The translations under genes were made by a program, and so were the position numbers. Below are positions 27,801-35,448 of a stretch of DNA of 64,000 nt, piece after piece. Under the pieces are notes generated by a model that was not told the DNA's origin, ran no database searches, and was given only the letters and a program-made list of their open reading frames with translations. Source of the DNA: Pseudomonas sp. RIT-562 (GTDB lineage: Bacteria; Pseudomonadota; Gammaproteobacteria; Pseudomonadales; Pseudomonadaceae); contig NZ_JAPJIV010000008.1 in NCBI RefSeq assembly GCF_026241895.1, positions 1-64,000 of the forward strand, given 5' to 3'. Each line of letters opens with the position of its first letter. The first letter of the stretch is position 1.

Positions 27801-30348
27801 CAATCCGCAAGTTGCCCTGGCTGTTCAAGCGCTGGTCATTGGCAAGGATGCTGGCAGCTGAAATCAGCTGAGGCTGGGTACGATCAAATTCACTCCCCGC
27901 CTGATTGAGCCGTAATGCATCCGCCACGGGCATAGCATTCGGTTGCTGAAGATCCACCACTGAAATATCCGCAAAATTCAATTTCTGCACATTGCTTAAG
28001 GTCAAGGACCCATCCCGCCCTGACACCTTGTCGGCCACAGTGAAGCCAGAGTCGGTGCGGGTAATCGTGTAGTCGCCGTACTTGCCGTGCAACGCCACCA
28101 GATTGATGCCCGCGCCACCGTCAATGACCGCGTCGCCGTGGCCGGCTTCAATTACATCAGGGCCCGCACCACCGTAAATGCGGTCGACCCCGCCGCCGGC
28201 ATGAATGATGCTGCCACCGGCCGACGCCATGATCGCGTCACCTTTCGGACCGGCGAAAATGACTGCCTTGCCACTACCGCCAATGATGGTATTGCGCCCC
28301 GAGCCACCGACCAGCACATCATTACCCGCCCCTCCAATTAGCGTCGAACCGCCTGAGCCCCCTTTGATGAACACACTGGAATGCCCGCCACCGACAATGT
28401 AGGCATGACCTCGCCCACCCTGCGCAATGGTCAAGCCAGCCTTGGCCATGTTCAATGCCATACCTTCGTCGCCGACAATTAGCGCAGTATCGCGCCCGCC
28501 GTTACCATGAACATCATTGGGATTGTCGCTGGCGCTGACCACAAACACATCGTCGCCGGGCCCACCGTTATAGGTGTTACTCCCAGCGCCACCCACCAGC
28601 CAACTGCCCGTAGCAGCGGCGGTCATACTGTCATTGCCACTTCCGGCATACAGATTGGTCACACCCAGCTGGCCTGCATCAAGCACTTCATCGGCGTTAC
28701 TGCTGCTCGCGTAAGCCGTGGTGGTGATCGCGCCTGTAGTAGAAACCACTTTGCTGCCGGTGCCTTCAACTGTCAGCGTGTTACTGACAGGGTCGCCCAA
28801 GAAATTAACTGCAAGGGCTTCGCGGCTTGCACCATTGATCAAGAACGAGCCACGAGCTATTACGCTGTTGCCCTGACGAACATCGCCGCTCACCGGAGTA
28901 GCGGTGACGTTGATCTGCGTGATCCCAAGCTCGGCCAGTGTCTTGAGCTCTCCTGCATCGCTTTTGCCGTCGTGAGAGGCATCTACCCAGACTCGTAGCT
29001 GGCTCCAGATTTCATCACTTGAATTGATTACTTGGTCCGCATTGCCATCCACACTGGCCAGCGCCGCGAACCCATCCTTGAACAACGCCTCACCGGCCTG
29101 CCCATTCCCCCCCAAAGCCCCCCGGAAGTATTCGGAGAACATCTGGCTGACATCCTTGATCTGCCCGCTACCATCGTCGACTACCAATATCCCGGTCGTC
29201 CGATCCGCCCAACCGCTGCGCTTGAGCGTGCCGCTGTGATCGGTGTCGAATAACACCCCATCGCTGATCGGCGTCATCTGCACGCCATCACCGGTCAGAT
29301 CCAACAGCAATGGATCGACGTAGGTATTCACCGTGGTCAGCGCTGCCAACCCATTCAGTATCACCGCATTGCGCAGACTGAAATCCGGCTCGCTGCTTCG
29401 ACTGTCGAGGTAGAACTGCGACAGGTATTCATTTGGACGGACATTGGGGTCGAGCTGAATTTCCCCGGGACGAATACCGCCGGTGGCGAGACTGCCAAGC
29501 TGCACGGAGGTGAAGTCGACATTGTTCAGGGTTTGGTCGCTGAACGACACTTTATGGGTGGCAGCATTTTGAGTGAAGCCGTTTGAAACGTCTTCGCGGG
29601 CCTGGTTTTCGCCGGGAATGTTTTGTTGGGGTTGGGGGTCGGGGGTGATTTCTATGTTGATATAGTTAATCGGCGACGTATCACCAGCTATCTCCGAAGG
29701 CTCGCCAAACAGCTCGGATAAAGAGGACAACAACTGATCTTTGAGACTGGATAAAAAGGTGAGCGTTCCGGAGGGGGAATCTACACGATCTATCCAACTT
29801 CTCGCGAGCTTTCTGTTCTCTTCCGGACCTATTGCACTTGCCATTGACATCAACACATCCGTCTGAGCCGCAAGCCTCAATTCATATTGCAGATTACCTG
29901 CGGAATCCAGAACTATAGTCCAGTATGTAGCTTGACTTCCTGGTTTCAGGATAAGAAAAACGTTATTCAGCGTCCAAGCCTCAGCACTCAACCCATACTT
30001 TAATAAAATCTCAGTATGAATCGACCAGGCATCTTCAAAACTTATATCAAAAGGTACCAACGCACTTCTTGAAACATAACCTTCCAACTTTTTCAAGTAA
30101 GCTTCAGCCAAGTCAAACTTAATCTTACCTACAAGCTCTGGAGATAACGAAACACCTAACTCAGATGCCGTTTCCATCATAAAATTTATCGCTACTGCTC
30201 CTGCGACTGAATTACCCTTTGCTACACCATTTGCCAAGGTGGCATATTTGTATCCTTTAGCGGATAGAAAATCATACATACCACCCGGATTATCTGAACC
30301 TAACAACCTACGAGCTTGCTCTAAATCTCCAACGGTCAATTTTTGCAT
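24832..30348 (-). CDS. Type I-secreted RTX protein with self-processing module, subtilase and P domain
   Basis: An 1838-residue multidomain protein without an N-terminal signal peptide. In order: residues 1-235, an unrecognised mostly helical domain encoded by AT-rich DNA; 341-515, a FrpC-like calcium-dependent module starting DPLLLDLTGDGV, with the Asp345-Pro346 bond equivalent to the one FrpC cleaves; 566-755, RTX nonapeptide repeats (GGAGNDVLVGGSG); 805-900, a cadherin-like domain; 930-1260, an S8 peptidase with His998 (SDHATMVAGI), Asn1049 and Ser1182 (GTSFAAP); 1275-1402, a P/Homo B domain; 1475-1515, further RTX repeats (GDGNDTLVAG). The extreme C-terminus should carry the secretion signal. 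AGGAG eight bases upstream fixes the start. The usual catalytic Asp position of the peptidase reads GQFEPGG (Glu954). Activity is unproven. Confidence 0.9.
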   Translation of the reverse strand: MQKLTVGDLEQARRLLGSDNPGGMYDFLSAKGYKYATLANGVAKGNSVAGAVAINFMMETASELGVSLSPELVGKIKFDLAEAYLKKLEGYVSRSALVPFDISFEDAWSIHTEILLKYGLSAEAWTLNNVFLILKPGSQATYWTIVLDSAGNLQYELRLAAQTDVLMSMASAIGPEENRKLARSWIDRVDSPSGTLTFLSSLKDQLLSSLSELFGEPSEIAGDTSPINYINIEITPDPQPQQNIPGENQAREDVSNGFTQNAATHKVSFSDQTLNNVDFTSVQLGSLATGGIRPGEIQLDPNVRPNEYLSQFYLDSRSSEPDFSLRNAVILNGLAALTTVNTYVDPLLLDLTGDGVQMTPISDGVLFDTDHSGTLKRSGWADRTTGILVVDDGSGQIKDVSQMFSEYFRGALGGNGQAGEALFKDGFAALASVDGNADQVINSSDEIWSQLRVWVDASHDGKSDAGELKTLAELGITQINVTATPVSGDVRQGNSVIARGSFLINGASREALAVNFLGDPVSNTLTVEGTGSKVVSTTGAITTTAYASSSNADEVLDAGQLGVTNLYAGSGNDSMTAAATGSWLVGGAGSNTYNGGPGDDVFVVSASDNPNDVHGNGGRDTALIVGDEGMALNMAKAGLTIAQGGRGHAYIVGGGHSSVFIKGGSGGSTLIGGAGNDVLVGGSGRNTIIGGSGKAVIFAGPKGDAIMASAGGSIIHAGGGVDRIYGGAGPDVIEAGHGDAVIDGGAGINLVALHGKYGDYTITRTDSGFTVADKVSGRDGSLTLSNVQKLNFADISVVDLQQPNAMPVADALRLNQAGSEFDRTQPQLISAASILANDQRLNSQGNLRIASVSDPLGGSVSLTEQGDVLFTPDPRFTGIANFKYGVADEAGNPAALIVDLNTGELAPMRAIVSLLTPEVPTDPLTSRQWYLSDIDVLPVWKDYTGKGVRIGQFEPGGLFSTAPEIFDTQHPDLAANVDQSWLQSQRAAQTLPSLVSDHATMVAGIMVAAKNTLGGIGIAHEATLGGHYLANSGADLTGMGKMLGYDITNHSWGFTKDFAQSNLQGGRVNTISALMTNTQYVAESGRGGLGTVIVTAGGNNRASGGSAQGSFINSNRFSIQVGAFNNHGDLSTLESGAAPFSNPGASLLVSAPGSNVWSTSYILETERGSTFGNDYSAMKGTSFAAPIVSGVVALMLQANPNLGYRDVQQILAVSARRVEDGTTQWADNGARNWNGGGMHASHDYGFGKVDARAAVRLAESWTPMGSLNKVSATGSKLAQLIGAGESITTKLQLRGEVNIEHVEVDFDSEVGRLGDLVVKLIAPNGTRSVLLNRAGKAPIAAVGATDTDVGSTQAGTFKYTFMSTHHRGENWTEQQTGDWTLEVTNAANGLPVTLNSWALRLFGSDPADVDTYFYTDEFADSVVRQNARAILADGSGRNTINAAAVSGDVSIDLSTGTALIAGAALSVSNVQAIQSLFSGDGNDTLVAGPSDSLLSGGRGSNTLVGGAGKDLYVVHRRDGGVDTLVNLDSARGEVINLVGFKGKGFDDLLLTQQGADVLVELGNDQSLVLKNQLVASLDVGQFKFQATFIAPLTSINPPLIVPDVDLTPAVPVIVPDMPGTVTLRGGAKGVGLSSDETGLFVASLKGKLYSHDGEPSDTFVVAKQEGVSDYKNALRGFRQGVDKIDLSQTGITDFSALTISKQNRSTINNISMIHGVEVSTAQGTDSKITLLYLDGLEVSQLSESDFIFARPQAETIVRPISERLTVAENWMINPSSDLSPGDTPAGEQTVRSEAFTSRSNADVLVQAMASFAPQSAAALTFTPMDPGSLHPTLAANAA

Positions 30349-30363
30349 GACATAAAACTCCTG

Positions 30364-31080
30364 TTATTGTTTAAGTTTACTGCTCACAAACTTCTCTACT
30401 GCATGAATCATGCTCTCCCATTGATCAATTTTTTCTGGAGTGAATCTCATATCCACTACTGCTTCTATCTGATTTAACGCATAAGTCGCTTCACAGGTGT
30501 CCAGCCTGCCCACCTGACTCAACCATTTGCATTCAATTACCACAGGAATCTTGCCACCGACCTCTGACCAGTAGTACTTATTAATATATTCTGAAAAAAC
30601 ACTGTTTTTACCCTCTACATAAAAAAGCCCAAGAGCATGATCAAAGCGCACTTGCTCTTTCCAACTCGGAGGCGTAAAGGAAAGAAAATGTTCGAGCAAT
30701 GGACGAAAATTCACTTCGGACCGTGAGCGAGGTTTTAATTGGATAGACACCCCTTCAAATTGTAAAGCTTGGGTAAAAAAAGTCACCCTATCAGCCGGCA
30801 TCATTTGTGGCCACGTCATCACTATTGATACAGAGGTAAGTGATGCATCACAACCTTGTTTATTATTCATGAAGCCTTTTTCCCAAGAGCTTTTACCTTC
30901 ATACTCTGGCCAAAACATGGAATAGTCACGAGAGAACTCAATGACATGCCCATTAAGTTTGCCGCAGACCATCTCATCCGCCTCGGCCTCATAAACCGAA
31001 CAAAAAAAGACCACTACACAACAGAGCATTCTTTGTATTCTTAAAAAACTCCTGACAACCAACCAATGATAACTCGGCAT
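30364..31080 (-). CDS. Secreted hypothetical protein, candidate immunity protein
   Basis: A 238-residue protein that I do not recognise. Basic residues and a hydrophobic core (MLCCVVVFFCSVY) lead to AEA|DE at about residue 34, a likely signal peptidase I site, so it is probably periplasmic. Three Cys in the mature part (CGKLNG, GCDAS, ECKWLSQVG region) could form disulfides. GGAG lies before the ATG at 31080. It ends 15 bases before the RTX gene, its only immediate partner, on the same strand. An exported protein encoded directly upstream of a secreted effector is the usual position for an immunity protein, but this is an inference. The DNA is AT-rich compared with the core genes. Confidence 0.75.
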   Translation of the reverse strand: MPSYHWLVVRSFLRIQRMLCCVVVFFCSVYEAEADEMVCGKLNGHVIEFSRDYSMFWPEYEGKSSWEKGFMNNKQGCDASLTSVSIVMTWPQMMPADRVTFFTQALQFEGVSIQLKPRSRSEVNFRPLLEHFLSFTPPSWKEQVRFDHALGLFYVEGKNSVFSEYINKYYWSEVGGKIPVVIECKWLSQVGRLDTCEATYALNQIEAVVDMRFTPEKIDQWESMIHAVEKFVSSKLKQ

Positions 31081-31382
31081 ACGAGATCTCCATTTTTTCG
31101 CTTAAACTTAATCTATCGGAAAAGAAAAAACCTCAAAATCAACTCAAGCTACTATTGGCTTTTATTCCTATTGTCGGTGCAACGCCAAAGTCTTCCAGCG
31201 CGCGCTGCTTCATTTAATAGTCGAACTTCATTTGATAAATTAGAAAATATGCCGAACACTCCGAAAATCTGTTCTCTGCAGAACTCACCCAATCCCCAAT
31301 GCATTGCATTGCATTGCATTGCATTGCATTGCGAACCAGATTGCGACTTATACATGTCAGAACTCCTAATTATTCTAATGGG
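31081..31382. other. AT-rich intergenic region with a pentanucleotide repeat
   Basis: A 302-base gap between two small genes of the RTX locus. Its one clear feature is the (gcatt)6 array at 31301-31330. An in-phase minus-strand frame across it (31152-31355) would encode a Gln-Cys-Asn-Ala-Met repeat but has no ribosome site and looks spurious. Confidence 0.5.
31301..31330. repeat. Pentanucleotide simple repeat (gcatt)6
   Basis: Six perfect direct copies of gcatt run from 31301 to 31330, followed by gcg. It is about 220 bases upstream of the ATG of the secreted protein gene and 50 bases downstream of the end of the preceding gene. Such arrays are prone to slippage. Confidence 0.95.
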
Positions 31383-32078
31383 TTACTTCACAGGCACTAC
31401 CAAAGTTGATTTAATACTTGACATAGCTCCTAAAAATCTCCAAGAAGCGGAGAACCTCCCTTCCGCAGCTTCCATCAAAAAAGTGAGATGTCCGATGTAG
31501 CCTCTGACAAAATAAGGTTTTTGGCGAAAAAAATGCTGACAGTCGGGAGTTACCAGCGAATAAAACAAGCCTCCATCTTTCTTGATTTTATCTATCTTTT
31601 CGCGAGCGATTTTTTTTGACTCCTTCGCAGACAGGCCATTCAAGGATGCCACCTCTTTCATAATCATGGTTGTTTCATATATAATCGGGCACCCCCCCTC
31701 ATAGAATTTAACATCGGTTTTATATCTTTCGAAGTAGTCATTCATGTTATCCCTGACCTGCCCTTCCTTATTTAGTTGCAGGCTAATGAGCGCTGAATTC
31801 CTAGTCATACAATTCTGGTTAAATTCCACGCAAGGCTCAAATGATTCCAAATAATCTATTAACGTATTCGGCGGCTTTAAAACTAGCGACCTCATATAAA
31901 TATCATCTGCTCCGTCTGGAGTTATGCTTTTATCACTGATAATTTCCATCCCCCCAAATCGTTCTATTACCCACCAAGCGTCGTTGGCTTCAGAACCAAA
32001 CCAGTAAATGACGGAAAAAGCCATTAGCGCAAATGCCCCTACAAAACAAAGTATGTATTTGATGCATGAAATTATCAT
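31383..32078 (-). CDS. Membrane-anchored four-cysteine protein (paralogue B)
   Basis: A 231-residue protein of no family known to me. A single N-terminal helix (about 5-27) ending in YWFGSE anchors it, with the rest probably periplasmic. Cys83, Cys90, Cys130 and Cys180 are all conserved in its neighbour at 32889-33566, as are the segments IYMRSL, YKTD, YET, FFRQKPY and AEGRFSAS. The two are therefore clear tandem paralogues, apparently with two disulfides. AGGAGG four bases before the ATG is strong. Tandem copies next to a large secreted protein suggest an immunity family or accessory anchors; function is not shown by sequence. Confidence 0.8.
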   Translation of the reverse strand: MIISCIKYILCFVGAFALMAFSVIYWFGSEANDAWWVIERFGGMEIISDKSITPDGADDIYMRSLVLKPPNTLIDYLESFEPCVEFNQNCMTRNSALISLQLNKEGQVRDNMNDYFERYKTDVKFYEGGCPIIYETTMIMKEVASLNGLSAKESKKIAREKIDKIKKDGGLFYSLVTPDCQHFFRQKPYFVRGYIGHLTFLMEAAEGRFSASWRFLGAMSSIKSTLVVPVK

Positions 32079-32099
32079 TTTGCCTCCTAGCTATTAAAG

Positions 32100-32720
32100 A
32101 ATATCGCACACGCTTAGCGATCAAGGCTTCTTCCATGACTACATCTCTCAGAACCCATATGCTTCTGGGCACTTTTTTCCTTGCATTAATTTCCCGAAGC
32201 CTCCAACTTGACTTGTATTTAATTGAATGCTCGCCATATACTTCTCCTTCTATTTTTATTTTCATTAAAAACCCACCACAAACCTGTCCATCTCTCTCAC
32301 ATCTTTGTAGGAATTCTAATACTGGTACAAAATGCCAAACTTGTTATCAAAAACGCACCGTACGATATTAAAATCCACCCGTTATGCACATATACACTAA
32401 GGAGATCAACCCCTGCAAAACGACTGAATCCTATAGTTCCATCGAAACCTTGTACCCGCTCGACGGTATGAATCGGTTTACTGCGAAAAATGTTTGCATC
32501 TTCATCATAATTATCTATCTTCTCGATCCGAAAAACCCAAAGAACGACAACATTATTGTCTTCGGGTTTTCGCGGCCGCACGCGCTGGCGCACGACTTTC
32601 TTTCGATGGGTAATTCACATAAACATTCAGAACATTGAAACCGAAATACTCCATCAAATGACATTCCTTCGCTGACAGCTCCATCTCAAACTGAGGTACA
32701 CTCTGCCCGAAACTGCACAT
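32100..32720 (-). pseudogene. Frameshifted gene remnant
   Basis: On the minus strand an open frame from an ATG at 32720 (start MCSFGQSVPQFEMELSAKE) reads VYVNYPSKES and stops at 32553. The next frame, opening just before (ITHRKKVV...), then continues sensibly through PEDNNVVVLWVFRIEKID and a membrane-like segment GWILISYGAFLITSLAF to a stop at 32297. A third frame follows (MKIKIEGEVYGEHS, then SSWRLREINARKKVPRS) to about 32100. The pieces read like one decayed gene of about 200 codons with shifts near 32595 and 32300. No family was recognised. A sequencing error would give the same picture. Confidence 0.4.
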
Positions 32721-32888
32721 TTACAGTCATCAGGCGAGTTTCTTTGCAATGGGCCCACGACCCGACTCCCAGAAAAAATTCCTAGCCCATAATAAGCAAT
32801 GAACCATGAACACAGCGCTACTCGAGAGAAATTCTGTCGCGCCACCCTTCGTATTCGCGAAACCGCACTGATATGATCGTTTAGCTTT

Positions 32889-33566
32889 TTATCTAATAGT
32901 CGAACGTATACTTGGCAATTCCGACAAAATAAGAGATGACGCAGAAAACCTGCCTTCCGCAAAACTCATCAACATAGCTAGATATCCTAAATACGCCCTC
33001 GCCATGTAAGGTTTTTGCCGAAAAAAAATCAGGCACTGGGGAGTGTCCAGAGAATACGTCAACCCACCATTTCTCGTGATACGGCCCATTGTTTCCTTGG
33101 CCTGCGCTTTTCGATCTGTCATACGCCTCAGACCTGTAAGCTCCTTAATAATCGCTGTTGTTTCATAAATCACAGGGCAAGCACCTTCAAAAAAATCGGG
33201 GTCCGTTTTATATTTCTTTAAAAACTCATCAGCATCTTTCAGCACTATCCCTGTACTGATGAGGTCCAAATTTATCCTGGCAGAGTCTTGGATCAGGCAA
33301 TTTTGGCTGTATTCCGAGCATGGTTTGAGAGCTCGAATGTCATACATGACATCTGGCTCAAGCTTAAGGCGGAGAGAGCGCATATAAATTTCATCCATCC
33401 CAACAGGAATAATGCTTCTGTCTCCGACTACTTCATTCCCACCGAATCGATCCATGACTTCCCAAGCTTCTTGAGCCTCACCCTTAAGCCAATAAATTCC
33501 ACAAGAGATCAAGAGGACGCATCCCCCGAGAAAATAAAAAAAATACTTTATCCAAGATCTAATCAT
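32889..33566 (-). CDS. Membrane-anchored four-cysteine protein (paralogue A)
   Basis: A 225-residue paralogue of the protein encoded at 31383-32078. The N-terminal helix (about 7-26) leads to YWLKGEAQEAW, then RFGGNEVVGDRSI and IYMRSLRLK; Cys83, Cys90, Cys130 and Cys178 match those of the paralogue. Topology should be one inner-membrane helix with a periplasmic domain. AAGG precedes the ATG. The two copies are clearly diverged at the protein level, so the duplication is old or the copies have been under selection to differ. The family is unknown to me. Confidence 0.8.
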   Translation of the reverse strand: MIRSWIKYFFYFLGGCVLLISCGIYWLKGEAQEAWEVMDRFGGNEVVGDRSIIPVGMDEIYMRSLRLKLEPDVMYDIRALKPCSEYSQNCLIQDSARINLDLISTGIVLKDADEFLKKYKTDPDFFEGACPVIYETTAIIKELTGLRRMTDRKAQAKETMGRITRNGGLTYSLDTPQCLIFFRQKPYMARAYLGYLAMLMSFAEGRFSASSLILSELPSIRSTIR

Positions 33567-33996
33567 TTACTGGGCCTTCTCACTCAGATGGAAAATCGAC
33601 AACCTGCGATGCGTTATCGGGATCAGTAATTAACAGCCTAGTATTACGCCGGTAAAAAAAACACCATTCGCACTTCCGATTATCACGTAGGCCATTTCCG
33701 GCACTGGCCAATATTGCAGTAGGATCATTCATACAAAGATCAACAACACGATACAGCCCTACAGCAGAGTGCCATCAACTAAACAGTTACTCCTTTAGCA
33801 CGCTCTAAACCGCACAACTCGCCCTTTGCTCTTCCAGGGAATGACATTAAACAACTCCGTAAATCCCTCTCACTTAATCTCTTCAGAAATTAAAAAGAAG
33901 GATTGTTCTTACATCCATACCTCACAATCCTTAAAGCTGAACCGCCTCTGACCGCAGGGCCACTAGCCAGAATGTGTAGGAACCCCCAATCCCAAC
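33567..33996. other. AT-rich intergenic region, no gene seen
   Basis: A 430-base gap between hlyD and the first four-cysteine gene. It carries no plausible coding frame. The only structure I see is an imperfectly placed inverted repeat aaggattg/caatcctt (about 33898-33932) with a long loop and no T tract. A promoter for the downstream small genes could lie here but is not obvious. Confidence 0.4.
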
Positions 33997-35412
33997 TCAC
34001 CGCTCCCTCAAACTCTCACTCGCATATTGCTGCAACGGACTCAGGAAAAACTCGATCACCCGCCGATGATCTGTCTTGATTTCAGCCGTCACCGACATTC
34101 CTGGGGATAACGGCACTTTCTCCCCATTCACCACCAGATGATCGGCTTTCAGGCGGATACGACTGCTATATACCAACCCCTTCTTTTCATCCTCGATTGC
34201 GTCACTGGAAACGCCAATCACCTCGCCATCCACCGTTCCATACTTAGTGAAGGTGAACGTCTCTACCTTCACCGTTACCGCCTGCCCCTCCCGAACGAAA
34301 CCGACGTCCTTGTTCTCCAGCGAAGCCTCTACTTCCACTGGCTGATTACCTGGAACGATGACCATCAAGGGTTGGGCCGGGGTGACTACTCCGCCGATGG
34401 TGTGAATCGCCAGCTGCTGGACCCGGCCCGCTACTGGGGATTTGAGCAAAGTCAGGGATTGTTGGTAATCGGCCTTGGCGAGTTCCTGGAGCAGGCGCGC
34501 GACTTTTTGCTCGGACTGTTGCTGCAGGTCGAGCATGGACTTTCGGGTTTGGGCGACTACGCCTTCGCGGCGGCGGCGAGCTTCGGTTTGCGCTGCGGTG
34601 TGTTGCAGTACGGCGGCCTGTTGCACTTTCAACAGCCGCTGCAAATCCAGGCGAGCCTGTTCCTTGTCGAGGTATTCGTGACGAGCCACGTATTGCTGAT
34701 CGAGCAGGCGCTGGTAGTCGTCAGCCAGTTGAGTGGCGATCGGCAAGGTTTGCACCAGGTTCGCGACCTGGGCGCGGGCGGCCTGGATTTCCGCGCTGCG
34801 CTGAAGAATCTCGGCGTCCACCAACTGAAGGCTGCTGTGGTACTCCTGATACTGCCCTTCGAGCCAGCGCTGCGCCGCCAGCACTTGCTCGGGGTTGGCG
34901 TCGCGGATGGCAGCCACCAAAGATGCCGGCGCTTGCTGGTGATTGATGGCGTCCAGCATTGCCTTGCTGCGGGCGCTGTCGATTCGAGCTGCCAGTAGAT
35001 CGCTCTGGATGAGTTTGACGTCTGCCAGTGCCGCCGTTGGGTCGAGTTCCACCAGCAACTCTCCCACACTGACTAACTGTCCATCGCTGACATGGATGGC
35101 CGTGACCACCGCTGTTTCACTGGACTGGATCAGTTTGGTCTTGCCGCTGGGCACTACCTTACCCGGTGCGATGGCGACCATTTCGATCTTGCCAATGCAT
35201 GACCACAGCAGCGCCAGCAGGGCGAATGTCATGATGCCCCAGATGAAAATCCTGGGCGCGGGATGTACGGGTTTATCCTGGAGTTCCAGCGCGACAGGCA
35301 GGAACTGTATTTCGTGGGCCAGGCGTTGGGGTGCATCCATCTGCCGCCGCGCGCGCCAGGATTGGCGCCAGGCGTCACAGTAACGCTGCATAAGATCAAG
35401 ACTTGCACTCAT
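33997..35412 (-). CDS. HlyD-family type I secretion membrane fusion protein
   Basis: A 471-residue adaptor of a type I secretion system. A cytoplasmic N-terminus of about 50 residues precedes one membrane helix (IFIWGIMTFALLALLWSCIG). A lipoyl/barrel-sandwich half starts GKVVPSGKTKLIQSSE, a long coiled-coil follows (about 140-310), and the C-terminus returns with PVAGRVQQLAIHTIGGVV and the HlyD signature region near KGLVYSSRIRLKA. It links the inner-membrane ABC exporter to the TolC-type channel. AGGAG ten bases upstream supports the start. The gene lies 36 bases after the exporter gene. Confidence 0.95.
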   Translation of the reverse strand: MSASLDLMQRYCDAWRQSWRARRQMDAPQRLAHEIQFLPVALELQDKPVHPAPRIFIWGIMTFALLALLWSCIGKIEMVAIAPGKVVPSGKTKLIQSSETAVVTAIHVSDGQLVSVGELLVELDPTAALADVKLIQSDLLAARIDSARSKAMLDAINHQQAPASLVAAIRDANPEQVLAAQRWLEGQYQEYHSSLQLVDAEILQRSAEIQAARAQVANLVQTLPIATQLADDYQRLLDQQYVARHEYLDKEQARLDLQRLLKVQQAAVLQHTAAQTEARRRREGVVAQTRKSMLDLQQQSEQKVARLLQELAKADYQQSLTLLKSPVAGRVQQLAIHTIGGVVTPAQPLMVIVPGNQPVEVEASLENKDVGFVREGQAVTVKVETFTFTKYGTVDGEVIGVSSDAIEDEKKGLVYSSRIRLKADHLVVNGEKVPLSPGMSVTAEIKTDHRRVIEFFLSPLQQYASESLRER

Positions 35413-35448
35413 GGAAAGTTCGCTCCTTGAATCAAAACACCAACTACC

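Noticed and set aside
31152..31355. Minus-strand frame with Gln-Cys-Asn-Ala-Met repeats
   Set aside because: It is only the (gcatt)6 array read in frame; there is no ribosome site and no further protein character.
32654..32962. Minus-strand frame overlapping the end of paralogue A
   Set aside because: It overlaps the 3' end of a supported gene in another frame and conflicts with the better remnant frame that starts at 32720.
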